DNA of 28,883 nt from an uncultured Clostridia bacterium. GTDB lineage: Bacteria > Bacillota > Clostridia > Christensenellales > UBA1242. The translations under genes were made by a program, and so were the position numbers. Shown here in pieces: positions 15,237 to 23,315 of this stretch (the first letter of the stretch is position 1; every line of letters begins with the position of its first letter). The stretch is taken from positions 1 to 28,883 of the forward strand of contig CALWFX010000003.1 of assembly GCA_944377765.1 (NCBI GenBank), in the 5' to 3' direction. The notes under the pieces were generated by a model. That model worked only from the letters and a program-made list of their open reading frames with translations, did not search any database and had not been told where the DNA came from.

Positions 15237-15259
15237 TTTGTTCTCCTTAATTTTAGAAA

Positions 15260-15288
15260 ATTATACTCTTATATGAAATAAATGTCAA
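15260..15288 (-). promoter_or_regulatory. Consensus promoter of the dCMP deaminase gene
   Basis: On the minus strand TTGACA (15288-15283), exactly 17 bases, then TATAAT (15265-15260). Both hexamers are perfect sigma-A consensus. Confidence 0.9.
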
Positions 15289-15294
15289 ATTAAT

Positions 15295-15323
15295 TTACTT
15301 TTATATATTCTTTACATTATAAT
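15295..15323 (+). promoter_or_regulatory. Promoter of the SIMPL-domain gene
   Basis: TATAAT (15318-15323) is a perfect -10. The -35 position holds only TTACTT (15295-15300). It lies back to back with the dCMP deaminase promoter. Confidence 0.55.
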
Positions 15324-15343
15324 ACTTAAAAGGAGAAATTGAA

Positions 15344-15991
15344 GTGGAAAGAATTATACGAATAACAGGTCAAAGTCAAATTTCTGTTAAGCCAGAAAAA
15401 ATTTGTGTATCTCTTGGAGTTACAGGAAAATCAAGCGATTATTTGAAAGCAGTTGAAATTGCAAATAATGAAATGGAATTATTAAAAAAGGCTGTTTTAG
15501 AGGCGGGATTAAAGCAAGACAATATTTTAACAAGAAATTACAATATTTCTGAAGAGTATAAATATCTTGCAAACGAAAAAAAGTTTGATGGGTTTAAAGT
15601 TGAGCAAGGGGTTGTTATTAAGTTTAATTTTGATAAAAACATTTTAAGTAAACTTATCTCCAATATATCATCTAACACAAAAGAAGGGGCAAAACTTAGA
15701 GTTTATTTTGAGGCAGACGAGAAAAAAGTTCAAGAAAGGTTGCTTGAAGAAGCAGTTGAAAATGCAAAAAAAGATGCTGAAATTTTGGCAAAGGCAAGTG
15801 GTGTGAAATTGGGCAAAATAAAACTGATTAACCATAGTTTTAATAGAATTGATGTAAGGTATAAAGGCTCTGAAATGAATTTTGAAGGAGCAAGAATGCT
15901 TAAAATGTCTAGTAATGCTTTAAGTGAAATTAATGTTGAAAACATTATTTTTGATGCAAGTGTGGATATGGAATGGGAAATTGACGATTGA
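15344..15991 (+). CDS. SIMPL (DUF541) domain protein
   Basis: The protein has 215 residues and begins with GTG, nine bases after AAAGGAG. The SIMPL-domain pattern spans the protein: IRITGQSQISVKPEKICVSLGV at the start, the central LKQDNILTRNYNISEEYKY, and the C-terminal ENAKKDAEILAKASGVKLGKI helix followed by a final beta strand. Many relatives are periplasmic or exported, but this one has no signal peptide, so it is probably cytoplasmic. The biochemical role of the family is poorly known. It stands alone with its own promoter. Confidence 0.82.
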   Translation: MERIIRITGQSQISVKPEKICVSLGVTGKSSDYLKAVEIANNEMELLKKAVLEAGLKQDNILTRNYNISEEYKYLANEKKFDGFKVEQGVVIKFNFDKNILSKLISNISSNTKEGAKLRVYFEADEKKVQERLLEEAVENAKKDAEILAKASGVKLGKIKLINHSFNRIDVRYKGSEMNFEGARMLKMSSNALSEINVENIIFDASVDMEWEIDD

Positions 15992-16024
15992 TTATAAAAA
16001 TTAATTGAAATTTGGTTAAATTTG

Positions 16025-16053
16025 TTTACTAAATTTTTAAATAATGGTATGAT
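16025..16053 (+). promoter_or_regulatory. Extended -10 promoter
   Basis: TTTACT (16025-16030), 17 bases, then TGG plus TATGAT (16045-16053). It precedes the small membrane protein gene. Confidence 0.65.
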
Positions 16054-16074
16054 ATAACTAAGGAGGAAGTTGAT

Positions 16075-16299
16075 ATGGCAAAAGTGGGAAAAGATTATTT
16101 TGGCTGGAACAGAATACTCAGTATCATTTTGGCTATCATTCCTGTAACTGCTTTCATTTTGGGCTTTGTTACAAGAATTGCTGAAGGCAAAATTGTTGCT
16201 GCAATTGTTCGTATTCTTCTTGGCTGGAATATCATTTGGATTGTTGACCTTGTGCTTATGATTGTCAACGGAAAAATTTGGCGTTTGATTGATTGCTAA
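16075..16299 (+). CDS. Small two-span membrane protein
   Basis: The protein has 74 residues, with hydrophobic spans at about 14-33 and 42-64 separated by RIAEGK. The Gly-Trp-Asn motif occurs in both halves (GWNRIL and GWNIIW), suggesting a small internal duplication. A strong AAGGAGGA site, an extended -10 promoter and a terminator bracket it as an independent gene, which supports it being real. The function is unknown. Confidence 0.72.
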   Translation: MAKVGKDYFGWNRILSIILAIIPVTAFILGFVTRIAEGKIVAAIVRILLGWNIIWIVDLVLMIVNGKIWRLIDC

Positions 16300-16305
16300 A
16301 ATTAA

Positions 16306-16336
16306 AATAAAAAACACTTTAAAAGTGTTTTTTATT
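16306..16336. terminator. Terminator of the small membrane protein gene
   Basis: AATAAAAAACACTTT (16306-16320) is complementary to the AAAGTGTTTTTTATT arm ending at 16336, with a very short AT loop. T and A runs on both sides make it potentially bidirectional. Confidence 0.75.
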
Positions 16337-16368
16337 TTTGCAAAAGATATAATTTATTAAAACTGCAT

Positions 16369-16399
16369 AAAAAAAGAAGTGAAAATTCACTTCTTTTTT
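16369..16399 (-). terminator. Terminator of the 1346-residue surface protein gene
   Basis: AAGAAGTGAA and TTCACTTCTT form the stem, with flanking A and T runs. It begins two bases beyond the stop codon of the minus-strand gene and, read on that strand, ends in a U-run. Confidence 0.8.
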
Positions 16400-16401
16400 A
16401 T

Positions 16402-19400
16402 TTATTTTTTCTTGTTTTTGTTGTCGCCTTTTTCATCTGCTTTTTCAACTTTTTTACTATCTTCTTTGTTTGCCTTTTTTGAAACTTTTGCAAGTTCTCT
16501 TTGTTTTGCTTCATTTTCTGCAAATTTCTTTCTTTCAAGTGAAAGAAGATATTCAGGGGACTTATAGTTTTCAAGTTGATGTTTCAAGATGTCAATCTTT
16601 TCTGCAATAACAGTTCTCTTTTGAGCAAACAACTTAAATTCTTTTTCAGTTGCTTTAGAAACTTCTTTATTGTCTGATTTTCTAAGATTTACAACTTTTT
16701 CTTTATGCTCTTTTTCAAGTGATTCAAGTTCTGTTTCAAATCTCTTGATATCTTCTTCAACTTCTTTAACTTGTTTTGCTCTTTCTTCTTCTGCTTCTTG
16801 TCTTATAACATCTTTATGAAGACTTCCTTTTCTGTCATAAGTTTCTTTACGTTTTGTTTCAATTTTCTTAATCTTAACTTTTCTAAGTGACCAACCAACA
16901 ATTGCGATTATTATTGCAAGTCCAGTGATGAGGGAGGAGATTAGAAGTAACCATGTAAATTCGTCATTATTTTGTCCATCGTCAGCTGTTGTATCGTCGC
17001 CAGTTGTGTCATCATCAGTTGTGTCGTCTTCGCTTGCAGTTTCTGTGGCAAAAACTCTGTCTTCATTAATGTCATAGCCATCTTCTTTCATTATATCTTG
17101 TGCACTTGAAAATTCATCAGCAGAAGATTCTTCTTCAGAAGATAATTCTTCAAAATTGATATCATATATAACTGCTGTTCCTGTGGTCAAGTAGTGATCG
17201 CTGACAAGAGCCATATATAAGTTTTCTGTGGCATCTTCAGTCGCATGAATGTAAAGGGTGTATTCGTTATATTCATTGTTGGAAATAAGGTTTGTCATAT
17301 AATCAAAGTTTGTAAGTCCAACTGAAACACCATAATCTTGTTTAGTGATATCAAAATCTTCATCCACAACACTGTTGCCACTTTCTTTGTAAACAAATCT
17401 AGTTTTAAGTTTGAAGGTTAATTTATAGTAATTTCCGCTTGTTAAATCAAATTTAAAAACGCTTTGAATTGAATAGGTGTTAGGTTTATTGTTTTGCATC
17501 ATGAAAACTTTAACTGCATCATCATTTTCTTTTTCAAGTTTGAAGGATAAATCATTTTCAAAATAACTGTCTTCAACAATACCACCAAAGCAATCGTCAG
17601 TGTTTGCAGAAGTGTTGTATGCGTCAGATTCAAAATCTCTGATATCATTTGTTACAATTGTTGTTGGGAGATTAATATAATAGTCTGTCATATCAACAAT
17701 GTTGTTATCTTTGTTATCTTTTACTTCTGTATATTCTGCTTGTTCAATTGTGGCAAGTTCAAAATTGTCAAAATATGCAAAGCCAGTTACAAGTTCTTTT
17801 TCAGTTCCAAAGTCTATTTCAATATAAACATTTTCTGCGCCTTTAAAAGTTTCAAAATAAATTGTATAGTTGTTCCAAATATCACTCTTAACATTCTTTT
17901 CTTCAAATAAGAGCACGCCATCTTCATTGTATAGGCTTATATTAAAGTTGGCAACTTTGCTTGGTTCAATTGAAAGAGTTTTATAGTTGAATGTTAATTT
18001 GTAGTAAGAGTTTGCACTGAGTGAAAAGGTAGGGGAAGTAACACTTTGAGCATTTGAGTTATAGTTTGAAAGCATCAATATATTATTTGAATAGGTTGTT
18101 GTGTTGTCAACATCCATTGGATTTGCGAATTGAGCCCAAAGATATGGGTTTTCTTCGCCTTGGTATTTGAAGAGTTCATATTGTACTTTATAAAAATCAT
18201 ATTGTTCTTTCTTTGTGTTGATAACACCGCTGAAAGTTAAACCATCTTTCTTTTCAATAGTCCAACCACTAGGAGTAAGGGGATAATTGAAATCTTCATT
18301 TTCTGTTTCATTAAAATAGCCATTTTCAATTGAAAGTTCGCCATCAATTGCATCAAAGGTAACTTTGTTTTCTGCTTCTTCAAATTGAGAATTTGTAACA
18401 TTTTCAACTGTAATATCGTCAAAAATTACACAACCAGTTGCACTTTCTTCGCTTGAGCCAATTGCAAGTGTGATATTTGCTTTAGAGTCGTAAAGAGCAG
18501 AGCCTTTAACATATATTTCTATTTTTCCATAGTTATTAATAAATTTATTATCGCCATTTGCTGTTGCACTTGTTGAACCAGTTGAAAGGGTGTAAGTGTC
18601 TTCGGTTAAGTTGTTAGCATCTAAAACATATTCACTTTCATTGACTTTAAGGTAGATATTTCCAGATAATTCAGAAATTTTGTAATAAGCGGAAATTTTG
18701 TAAATTCCATGTGATTTTATATCAATCTCTTTTGAAGTTGCTTCAACATATCCATTTTTAACCCAAAGAGCCAAACCTTTTTGATTTTTATAAAATGCTG
18801 TTGGGTTTCCATCTTCGTCAAAATCTGCAACACCATTAAGGTTAGAACCAACAAAATCGTAGCCAGTGGTTGCTTCAAAGCCTTCTTTAGAATCAAGGGC
18901 AATTATTTGAGCAGAACCATTTCCTGATTTTTTCCAACCTTTAAGAGCGGAAATAGAACTATCATCTTCAAAATCAAAGTTATTATCTTTTATTTCAACA
19001 TAGTTATTATCTTCAAAACTTTCAAATTGGACGCAAGAGATTTTTGTGTCAGCACTGTCTGATGTTTGATTATAGAATTTTTCATCTTTATATTTTAAAT
19101 ATGTGTCATAGAAAGCATTTTCACTATATTGATTAATTACCACATCATCAAAGAAAACAACGCCAGTGCTGTCCATGTTGAAAACATCGCCACCAAGCCA
19201 AAGTTCAAGGTTAACAGTTTGTTCTTGGTCGCCAGTTGCAATGAAGAAATAGAAAGTTGTCCATTCTGTTGAACTTACTCTTTCATAGGAAAGTTTAACT
19301 TCTTTTCCATCTTTGTCAGTTAAGCCTTTAAGATATATTGAAGCCATACCATATTCGTTATAACTTTCATAGTCAACAGATTGAGCATAGTATTTTGAAC

Positions 19401-20442
19401 CTGAACTAAGTTTATATGTTCCACTTGTTGTGCTTGAACCACTTGGTTGGAAGGTGATTGAACAGGTGTAATATTGTGAATTATTGTTAATTACATATTC
19501 AACACTTGTTTTTGAAATATAGTAATCAACGCCATCATGTTCAAAAGTGATATAATCATCTTCATAATATTCAAATTTACCACTTTCAATTTCAACATCT
19601 TCGCCAAGGGTTGTTGTGTTGTTTGGTTCATCTGGGTTTGTAAATAAACTTGTTGAACCGCTAATTTTAATTTTGCTTACATTGCTTGTGCTGACATATA
19701 TAGGAGTTGAATCATCACCATTTTCATACATAAAACCAACATATTCTTGGTCATTATAGAAAGCCTTGGTTGTTATTTCTTCTGTTAAATTTTCGCCTTC
19801 TGTAAGTTCTTTTTTAGCATAATAATTTTTGTTTAAATATGTCATTGAAACATATGCGTTGTCGCCAAATTTCACATCATTGAAGTTACTTTGATAAATT
19901 GTAACTTCGTTTGAAACTGTTCCTTTATCTACATAGGTTGTGTTTTCTTTATAGTTAGAGTCGCTTTTCATGGAAACTTGGAAGGAATAGAAAGAGTTTG
20001 CACTTAATGTGACAGAGTTTGAAGAATAGCCTTCTCTTGCCATTTTTCTTTCGTCCTTATTTGTTTTAGAGTTAATCATAAGGATTTGGTTGTCATTTGC
20101 TTTTGCTGTTGGATTTTTGGAAAGATAATAGGTTGAGTTTTTGTAGTTATCAAAGTTACTTCCAACATTGATAATTCCTGCGGTTGCTTTATTATCAGAC
20201 ATTTGTTTTGTCCAACCAGAAGGGTTTTGACTTATTGAAGTTACAGTGCTGGAATTAAAATTTTTGTTGGTTAAATCAACTGACTCAACATAACTTTTAT
20301 AATAGGTTGTGGATGTTGAAGAATTTTCATCTTCAGCATAAGTTTTAAAAAATGTTCCAACAACACTTGTAACTGTTACAGGCAACAAAATTGCCAAAAT
20401 GAATAAAAAGATTTTTGCATTGATTAATCTAAGTTTTCTCAT
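16402..20442 (-). CDS. Giant receptor-like surface protein with jelly-roll-type repeats and a cytoplasmic coiled coil
   Basis: The protein has 1346 residues. A signal peptide probably ends at TYA-ED (residue 36). The ectodomain holds four related beta-sandwich modules. Each has a LSANSFYSFQVSMKS-like strand and ends with a FDD-type strand at 430-433, 674-676, 891-893 and 1093-1095, which is the pattern of carbohydrate-binding jelly rolls (CBM4/9-like). Conserved Trp residues at 77, 503 and 727 open three modules (GWTK, GWKK, GWTI). A Thr/Asp linker (about 1143-1160) leads to one membrane span (about 1163-1185). A 160-residue Lys/Glu-rich coiled coil follows (about 1186-1346), predicted to be cytoplasmic. 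Glycan binding is inferred from fold pattern only. The gene has AGGTGG before its ATG and its own promoter and terminator. Confidence 0.8.
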   Translation of the reverse strand: MRKLRLINAKIFLFILAILLPVTVTSVVGTFFKTYAEDENSSTSTTYYKSYVESVDLTNKNFNSSTVTSISQNPSGWTKQMSDNKATAGIINVGSNFDNYKNSTYYLSKNPTAKANDNQILMINSKTNKDERKMAREGYSSNSVTLSANSFYSFQVSMKSDSNYKENTTYVDKGTVSNEVTIYQSNFNDVKFGDNAYVSMTYLNKNYYAKKELTEGENLTEEITTKAFYNDQEYVGFMYENGDDSTPIYVSTSNVSKIKISGSTSLFTNPDEPNNTTTLGEDVEIESGKFEYYEDDYITFEHDGVDYYISKTSVEYVINNNSQYYTCSITFQPSGSSTTSGTYKLSSGSKYYAQSVDYESYNEYGMASIYLKGLTDKDGKEVKLSYERVSSTEWTTFYFFIATGDQEQTVNLELWLGGDVFNMDSTGVVFFDDVVINQYSENAFYDTYLKYKDEKFYNQTSDSADTKISCVQFESFEDNNYVEIKDNNFDFEDDSSISALKGWKKSGNGSAQIIALDSKEGFEATTGYDFVGSNLNGVADFDEDGNPTAFYKNQKGLALWVKNGYVEATSKEIDIKSHGIYKISAYYKISELSGNIYLKVNESEYVLDANNLTEDTYTLSTGSTSATANGDNKFINNYGKIEIYVKGSALYDSKANITLAIGSSEESATGCVIFDDITVENVTNSQFEEAENKVTFDAIDGELSIENGYFNETENEDFNYPLTPSGWTIEKKDGLTFSGVINTKKEQYDFYKVQYELFKYQGEENPYLWAQFANPMDVDNTTTYSNNILMLSNYNSNAQSVTSPTFSLSANSYYKLTFNYKTLSIEPSKVANFNISLYNEDGVLLFEEKNVKSDIWNNYTIYFETFKGAENVYIEIDFGTEKELVTGFAYFDNFELATIEQAEYTEVKDNKDNNIVDMTDYYINLPTTIVTNDIRDFESDAYNTSANTDDCFGGIVEDSYFENDLSFKLEKENDDAVKVFMMQNNKPNTYSIQSVFKFDLTSGNYYKLTFKLKTRFVYKESGNSVVDEDFDITKQDYGVSVGLTNFDYMTNLISNNEYNEYTLYIHATEDATENLYMALVSDHYLTTGTAVIYDINFEELSSEEESSADEFSSAQDIMKEDGYDINEDRVFATETASEDDTTDDDTTGDDTTADDGQNNDEFTWLLLISSLITGLAIIIAIVGWSLRKVKIKKIETKRKETYDRKGSLHKDVIRQEAEEERAKQVKEVEEDIKRFETELESLEKEHKEKVVNLRKSDNKEVSKATEKEFKLFAQKRTVIAEKIDILKHQLENYKSPEYLLSLERKKFAENEAKQRELAKVSKKANKEDSKKVEKADEKGDNKNKKK

Positions 20443-20473
20443 AAACCACCTGTATAATAAATTTAACTTTTAT

Positions 20474-20502
20474 ATTATAATACATTTATCTAATAAAATC
20501 AA
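20474..20502 (-). promoter_or_regulatory. Promoter of the giant surface protein gene; palindromic -10
   Basis: On the minus strand TTGATT (20502-20497), 17 bases, then TATAAT (20479-20474). The -10 lies in the palindrome ATTATAAT (20474-20481), so a second TATAAT (20476-20481) faces the divergent transporter genes, though without a clear -35 in that direction. Confidence 0.75.
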
Positions 20503-20534
20503 ATATTTTCTTAAAATTTATCAATAATATTATT

Positions 20535-20951
20535 ATGCAAAAGGAAATTATAGCAAAGAAAGATGCATTTTTTAGTGTGAAAGAGAAAAAGCTGAGTGTA
20601 AAACAAAAGTTACTTCTTTTAGGACTTGGAGCACTTATTGGTTTTATTAATGGATTTTTTGGTGGTGGTGGCGGAATGATTTGTGTTCCATTATTAGAAA
20701 ATGTGCTTCATCTTTCAAGTAAATATTCTCATGCGACAGCAATCGCGGTTATTTTCCCTATTTCTTTTATAAGTGCAATCATTTACATATTATCTGGAAA
20801 TTTGCAGACTATTCCATTTTTAACTGTTGGAGGCGGTGTTGTTCTTGGCGGAATAATTGGAGCGTATGCACTTAAAATTTTACCGGGAAAGGCTATTCGA
20901 ATAATTTTTGCAATCATCATGCTTGCTGGTGGAATAAGATTAATAATTTGA
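20535..20951 (+). CDS. Half-length TauE/SafE (TSUP) transporter, first half
   Basis: The protein has 138 residues and about four spans, covering one repeat of the TauE/SafE sulfite or organosulfur transporter family (full-length members have about 250 residues and two repeats). The conserved loop FINGFFGGGGGMICVPLL (about 39-57) and a later HATAIAVIFPISFISAI are diagnostic. Its stop is 17 bases before the second half, which has its own ribosome site, so the pair most likely forms a heterodimer. The ATG at 20535 has no visible Shine-Dalgarno sequence; the start is plausible but less certain. The substrate is unknown. Confidence 0.82.
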   Translation: MQKEIIAKKDAFFSVKEKKLSVKQKLLLLGLGALIGFINGFFGGGGGMICVPLLENVLHLSSKYSHATAIAVIFPISFISAIIYILSGNLQTIPFLTVGGGVVLGGIIGAYALKILPGKAIRIIFAIIMLAGGIRLII

Positions 20952-20968
20952 CCATTTAAGGAGAAGTC

Positions 20969-21373
20969 ATGATTTATGTTTTATATGTTTTAGTTGGTTT
21001 AGTTTCAGGCATTTTTGGTGGACTTGGAATGGGTGGAGGAACACTGCTTATTCCAATTCTAACCATCTTTTTGGGTTTTGACCAAAAGTTAAGTCAAGGT
21101 ATAAATCTTTTAAGTTTTTTGGTTATGGCAATTTTTTCCATGGCAATTCACTATAAAAATGGCTATATTGTGACAAAGCATATTGGTTATATCATCATTT
21201 CAGGAGTTATTTTTTCAATTTTAGGTGCATTTTTTATGGATCTTTTGCCTTCAAGAATACTAAAAATTGTGTTTGGTGTGTTTTTGTGCATATTAGCAAT
21301 AATTGAATTTGTTAAAGTTTTTAAAAAGGATAAAGCAAAAACAAAACAGGAAAAGAGAGCTGACAATAAGTAG
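20969..21373 (+). CDS. Half-length TauE/SafE (TSUP) transporter, second half
   Basis: The protein has 134 residues and about four spans, ending in a Lys-rich cytoplasmic tail. It carries its own copy of the family loop, GIFGGLGMGGGTLLIPIL (about 13-30), followed by QKLSQGINLLSFLVMA. AAGGAG stands upstream of the ATG. Both halves are complete and keep their glycine-rich loops, so a disrupted full-length gene is unlikely. It is partner to the gene 17 bases upstream. Confidence 0.85.
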   Translation: MIYVLYVLVGLVSGIFGGLGMGGGTLLIPILTIFLGFDQKLSQGINLLSFLVMAIFSMAIHYKNGYIVTKHIGYIIISGVIFSILGAFFMDLLPSRILKIVFGVFLCILAIIEFVKVFKKDKAKTKQEKRADNK

Positions 21374-21470
21374 TTATTAATAATAAAATTATTACTCATA
21401 ATTTGAGATATAAAGTATTGTTATTTTGAGTAGAATAGGCTGATTTTCATAAATATTATTCAAAAAATAG

Positions 21471-21499
21471 TTTACAAATTATCTTTTTTATGATATATT
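21471..21499 (+). promoter_or_regulatory. Extended -10 promoter of the ferredoxin operon
   Basis: TTTACA (21471-21476), 17 bases, then TGA plus TATATT (21491-21499). Confidence 0.75.
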
Positions 21500-21532
21500 T
21501 ATCATGTAATTTTACGATAAGGAGAGAAGAAC

Positions 21533-21703
21533 ATGGTAGATAAAAATAAATGTATTGGGTGCGGAACATGTGTTGCAATATGCCCAGTTGGAGCAATTTC
21601 TTTTGATAATAATGGTAAGGCACAAATAGATAAAGCAAAATGCATTCATTGTGGTTCTTGTCAAGCAAGTTGCCCAGTAAGTGCAATTGATTTAAATAAA
21701 TAA
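21533..21703 (+). CDS. Small 2[4Fe-4S] ferredoxin
   Basis: This 56-residue protein has two complete CxxCxxCxxxCP clusters: Cys7/10/13/17 (CIGCGTCVAICP) and Cys37/40/43/47 (CIHCGSCQASCP). It is a low-potential electron carrier of the clostridial type, cytoplasmic and fully formed. AAGGAGAG lies upstream of the ATG behind a good promoter. It is followed 14 bases later by the Ppx-like gene, with which it probably shares a transcript; its redox partner is not in the window. Confidence 0.93.
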   Translation: MVDKNKCIGCGTCVAICPVGAISFDNNGKAQIDKAKCIHCGSCQASCPVSAIDLNK

Positions 21704-21717
21704 GGGGTTTAATTGAT

Positions 21718-23199
21718 ATGGAAAATATTGCTTTCATACAACTTACAGAAAGAAAAATTGAATTGAAAATTATTCAAAGTCGTGCTGGAAGATACAGAAT
21801 TTTGGAAGATGTTGTCAATCAATACGATTTAACAAATGACATCACAAAAGATTGTTTGTTTTCTCCAAAATCAAGACAGGATATTTTGAAAATTTTGGGA
21901 ATTTACAGATATACCATTGAAACTTTTGGTGCAACAAAAATGATTGCTTTTGCTTCAAACATCATTGTTAAAGCAAGAAATTATCGTGGACTTTTAGATG
22001 AAATTTACACTCACACTGGGATGAACTTCATGCTTGTAAATGATGATGAAGTTGTTCGAGATATATATCAAGGTGTAATAAATAAAATTGATAGTTCCAA
22101 AGGTTCAGGTGTATATATATCAGGTTATCACACATATCTTTTTAAATACAACAGAAGAAATGTGGTTGATTACACAGTTATTCCTTATGGTTTTATCAAT
22201 TTATCTGAAAAAGAAGATAAGTTTGAAAACTTAGTAAGTTTAATGAAAAAGGAAATGAAAGATAGCCCAGTTGTTAAAAGTTTTGAAGAAGAAAACTTGG
22301 TTGGTGTTGGCACATCTTTTGTGGATATTGCAAGAATTGCCAAAAAACTTTTGAGATATCCAATTGACATTGATAATAATTACGCATTATCCGCTTCTGC
22401 TTGCGAAAAAGTTGTTGAATTTTCTAAAGATTTAGACTCAACAAAAATTAAAAAAGTTAAGGGTTTAAGTTTTGAAGGTGCAGACAGTTTGAAGGGTGGA
22501 CTTGCCATCATTAAAGCAGTGTTTGAAGTTTTTGGTGCTGAAGAATTGTTGGTTACAGATGCTGATATAATGGAAGGTCGTATCCTTGAAAACTTGGTTG
22601 GCTCTCCTGTTGAAAAATATAGTGATTTACTTTTAAATTCTCTTGATAATTATTATGAATTTAAAAAAGAAGGCTTGTCTATAAATTCAAATGTATACAA
22701 TATGGCAATACTTTTGTTTAAACAACTTAAAGTCGTTCACAAACTTCCAAGACAATATGTTAGATCTCTTAAAATTGCCTCATATATGTTTGATTGTGGA
22801 AAGTTTATTGATTTTAAAAACTATGAAAAACATGGTTATTACACAATTTTAAATTCTAATATTGTTGGAGCAAGTCAAAAAGAAACTTTGATTGCAGGAC
22901 TTAGTTGTATGTGTCAAAATCTTGATAATTTCAATCTTTCTGAAATTATGAAATATAAGGAAATTTTGACTGATGAAGATGTTGATGCTATAAGAAAACT
23001 TGGTGTTCTTGTTAAACTTGCAGTTAACTTGAACGCTTCAAGAAAGAATGTTATATCCGATATTGTTTGCGATATTTTGGGCGACTCAATTATAATGAAA
23101 ACAGTTGTAAAAAGTGACCCTTCTTTTGAAATTATGCAGGCTATGAAACTTGCTGATGACTTTAAAAAGACATTTAAGAAGAGTTTGCAAATTATTTAA
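21718..23199 (+). CDS. Degenerate Ppx/GppA-like protein with C-terminal HD-like domain
   Basis: The protein has 493 residues. Its layout follows exopolyphosphatase/pppGpp phosphatase: two ASKHA-fold halves (about 1-300), then an HD-like helical region with KHGYYTILNS, which corresponds to the HxxYYLILNS segment of Ppx. Key residues are missing. The N-terminal phosphate loop (IDIGSNS in Ppx) reads FIQLTERKI, the second loop (GGGSTE) reads YISGYHTYL, and SLPLGAVRLTE reads VIPYGFINLSE. A phosphatase function is therefore doubtful; a regulatory or nucleotide-sensing role is possible. AAGGGG precedes the ATG, 14 bases after the ferredoxin. The family call rests on overall pattern. Confidence 0.65.
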   Translation: MENIAFIQLTERKIELKIIQSRAGRYRILEDVVNQYDLTNDITKDCLFSPKSRQDILKILGIYRYTIETFGATKMIAFASNIIVKARNYRGLLDEIYTHTGMNFMLVNDDEVVRDIYQGVINKIDSSKGSGVYISGYHTYLFKYNRRNVVDYTVIPYGFINLSEKEDKFENLVSLMKKEMKDSPVVKSFEEENLVGVGTSFVDIARIAKKLLRYPIDIDNNYALSASACEKVVEFSKDLDSTKIKKVKGLSFEGADSLKGGLAIIKAVFEVFGAEELLVTDADIMEGRILENLVGSPVEKYSDLLLNSLDNYYEFKKEGLSINSNVYNMAILLFKQLKVVHKLPRQYVRSLKIASYMFDCGKFIDFKNYEKHGYYTILNSNIVGASQKETLIAGLSCMCQNLDNFNLSEIMKYKEILTDEDVDAIRKLGVLVKLAVNLNASRKNVISDIVCDILGDSIIMKTVVKSDPSFEIMQAMKLADDFKKTFKKSLQII

Positions 23200-23222
23200 A
23201 TAGATTAATAAATTTATGATAA

Positions 23223-23257
23223 AAATATGCCAGCAAAAAAATTTTGTTGGCATATTT
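23223..23257 (+). terminator. Hairpin terminator after the Ppx-like gene
   Basis: AAATATGCCAGCAAAA (23223-23238) pairs with TTTTGTTGGCATATTT (23242-23257), 16 bp with one G-U pair and an AAA loop. The trailing sequence is only moderately T-rich. Confidence 0.65.
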
Positions 23258-23315
23258 AAATTTTATTGGACTTATTATTGGGAAATGGAGTATATTATTA
23301 AATAAAAGGAAGTAT

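Noticed and set aside
15730..16317. 195-residue minus-strand frame spanning the SIMPL gene end and the small membrane protein gene
   Set aside because: It is antisense to two supported genes and would have to cross the promoter of the small membrane protein gene; no ribosome site was found.
20535..21373. One full-length TauE/SafE gene broken by frameshift
   Set aside because: There are two complete genes with a 17-base gap and a separate AAGGAG for the second; each half keeps its conserved loop.
21378..21394. TAATAAT/ATTATTA hairpin after the second TauE/SafE gene as a terminator
   Set aside because: It is a seven-pair AT-only stem without a U-run, and such pairings are common by chance in this composition.
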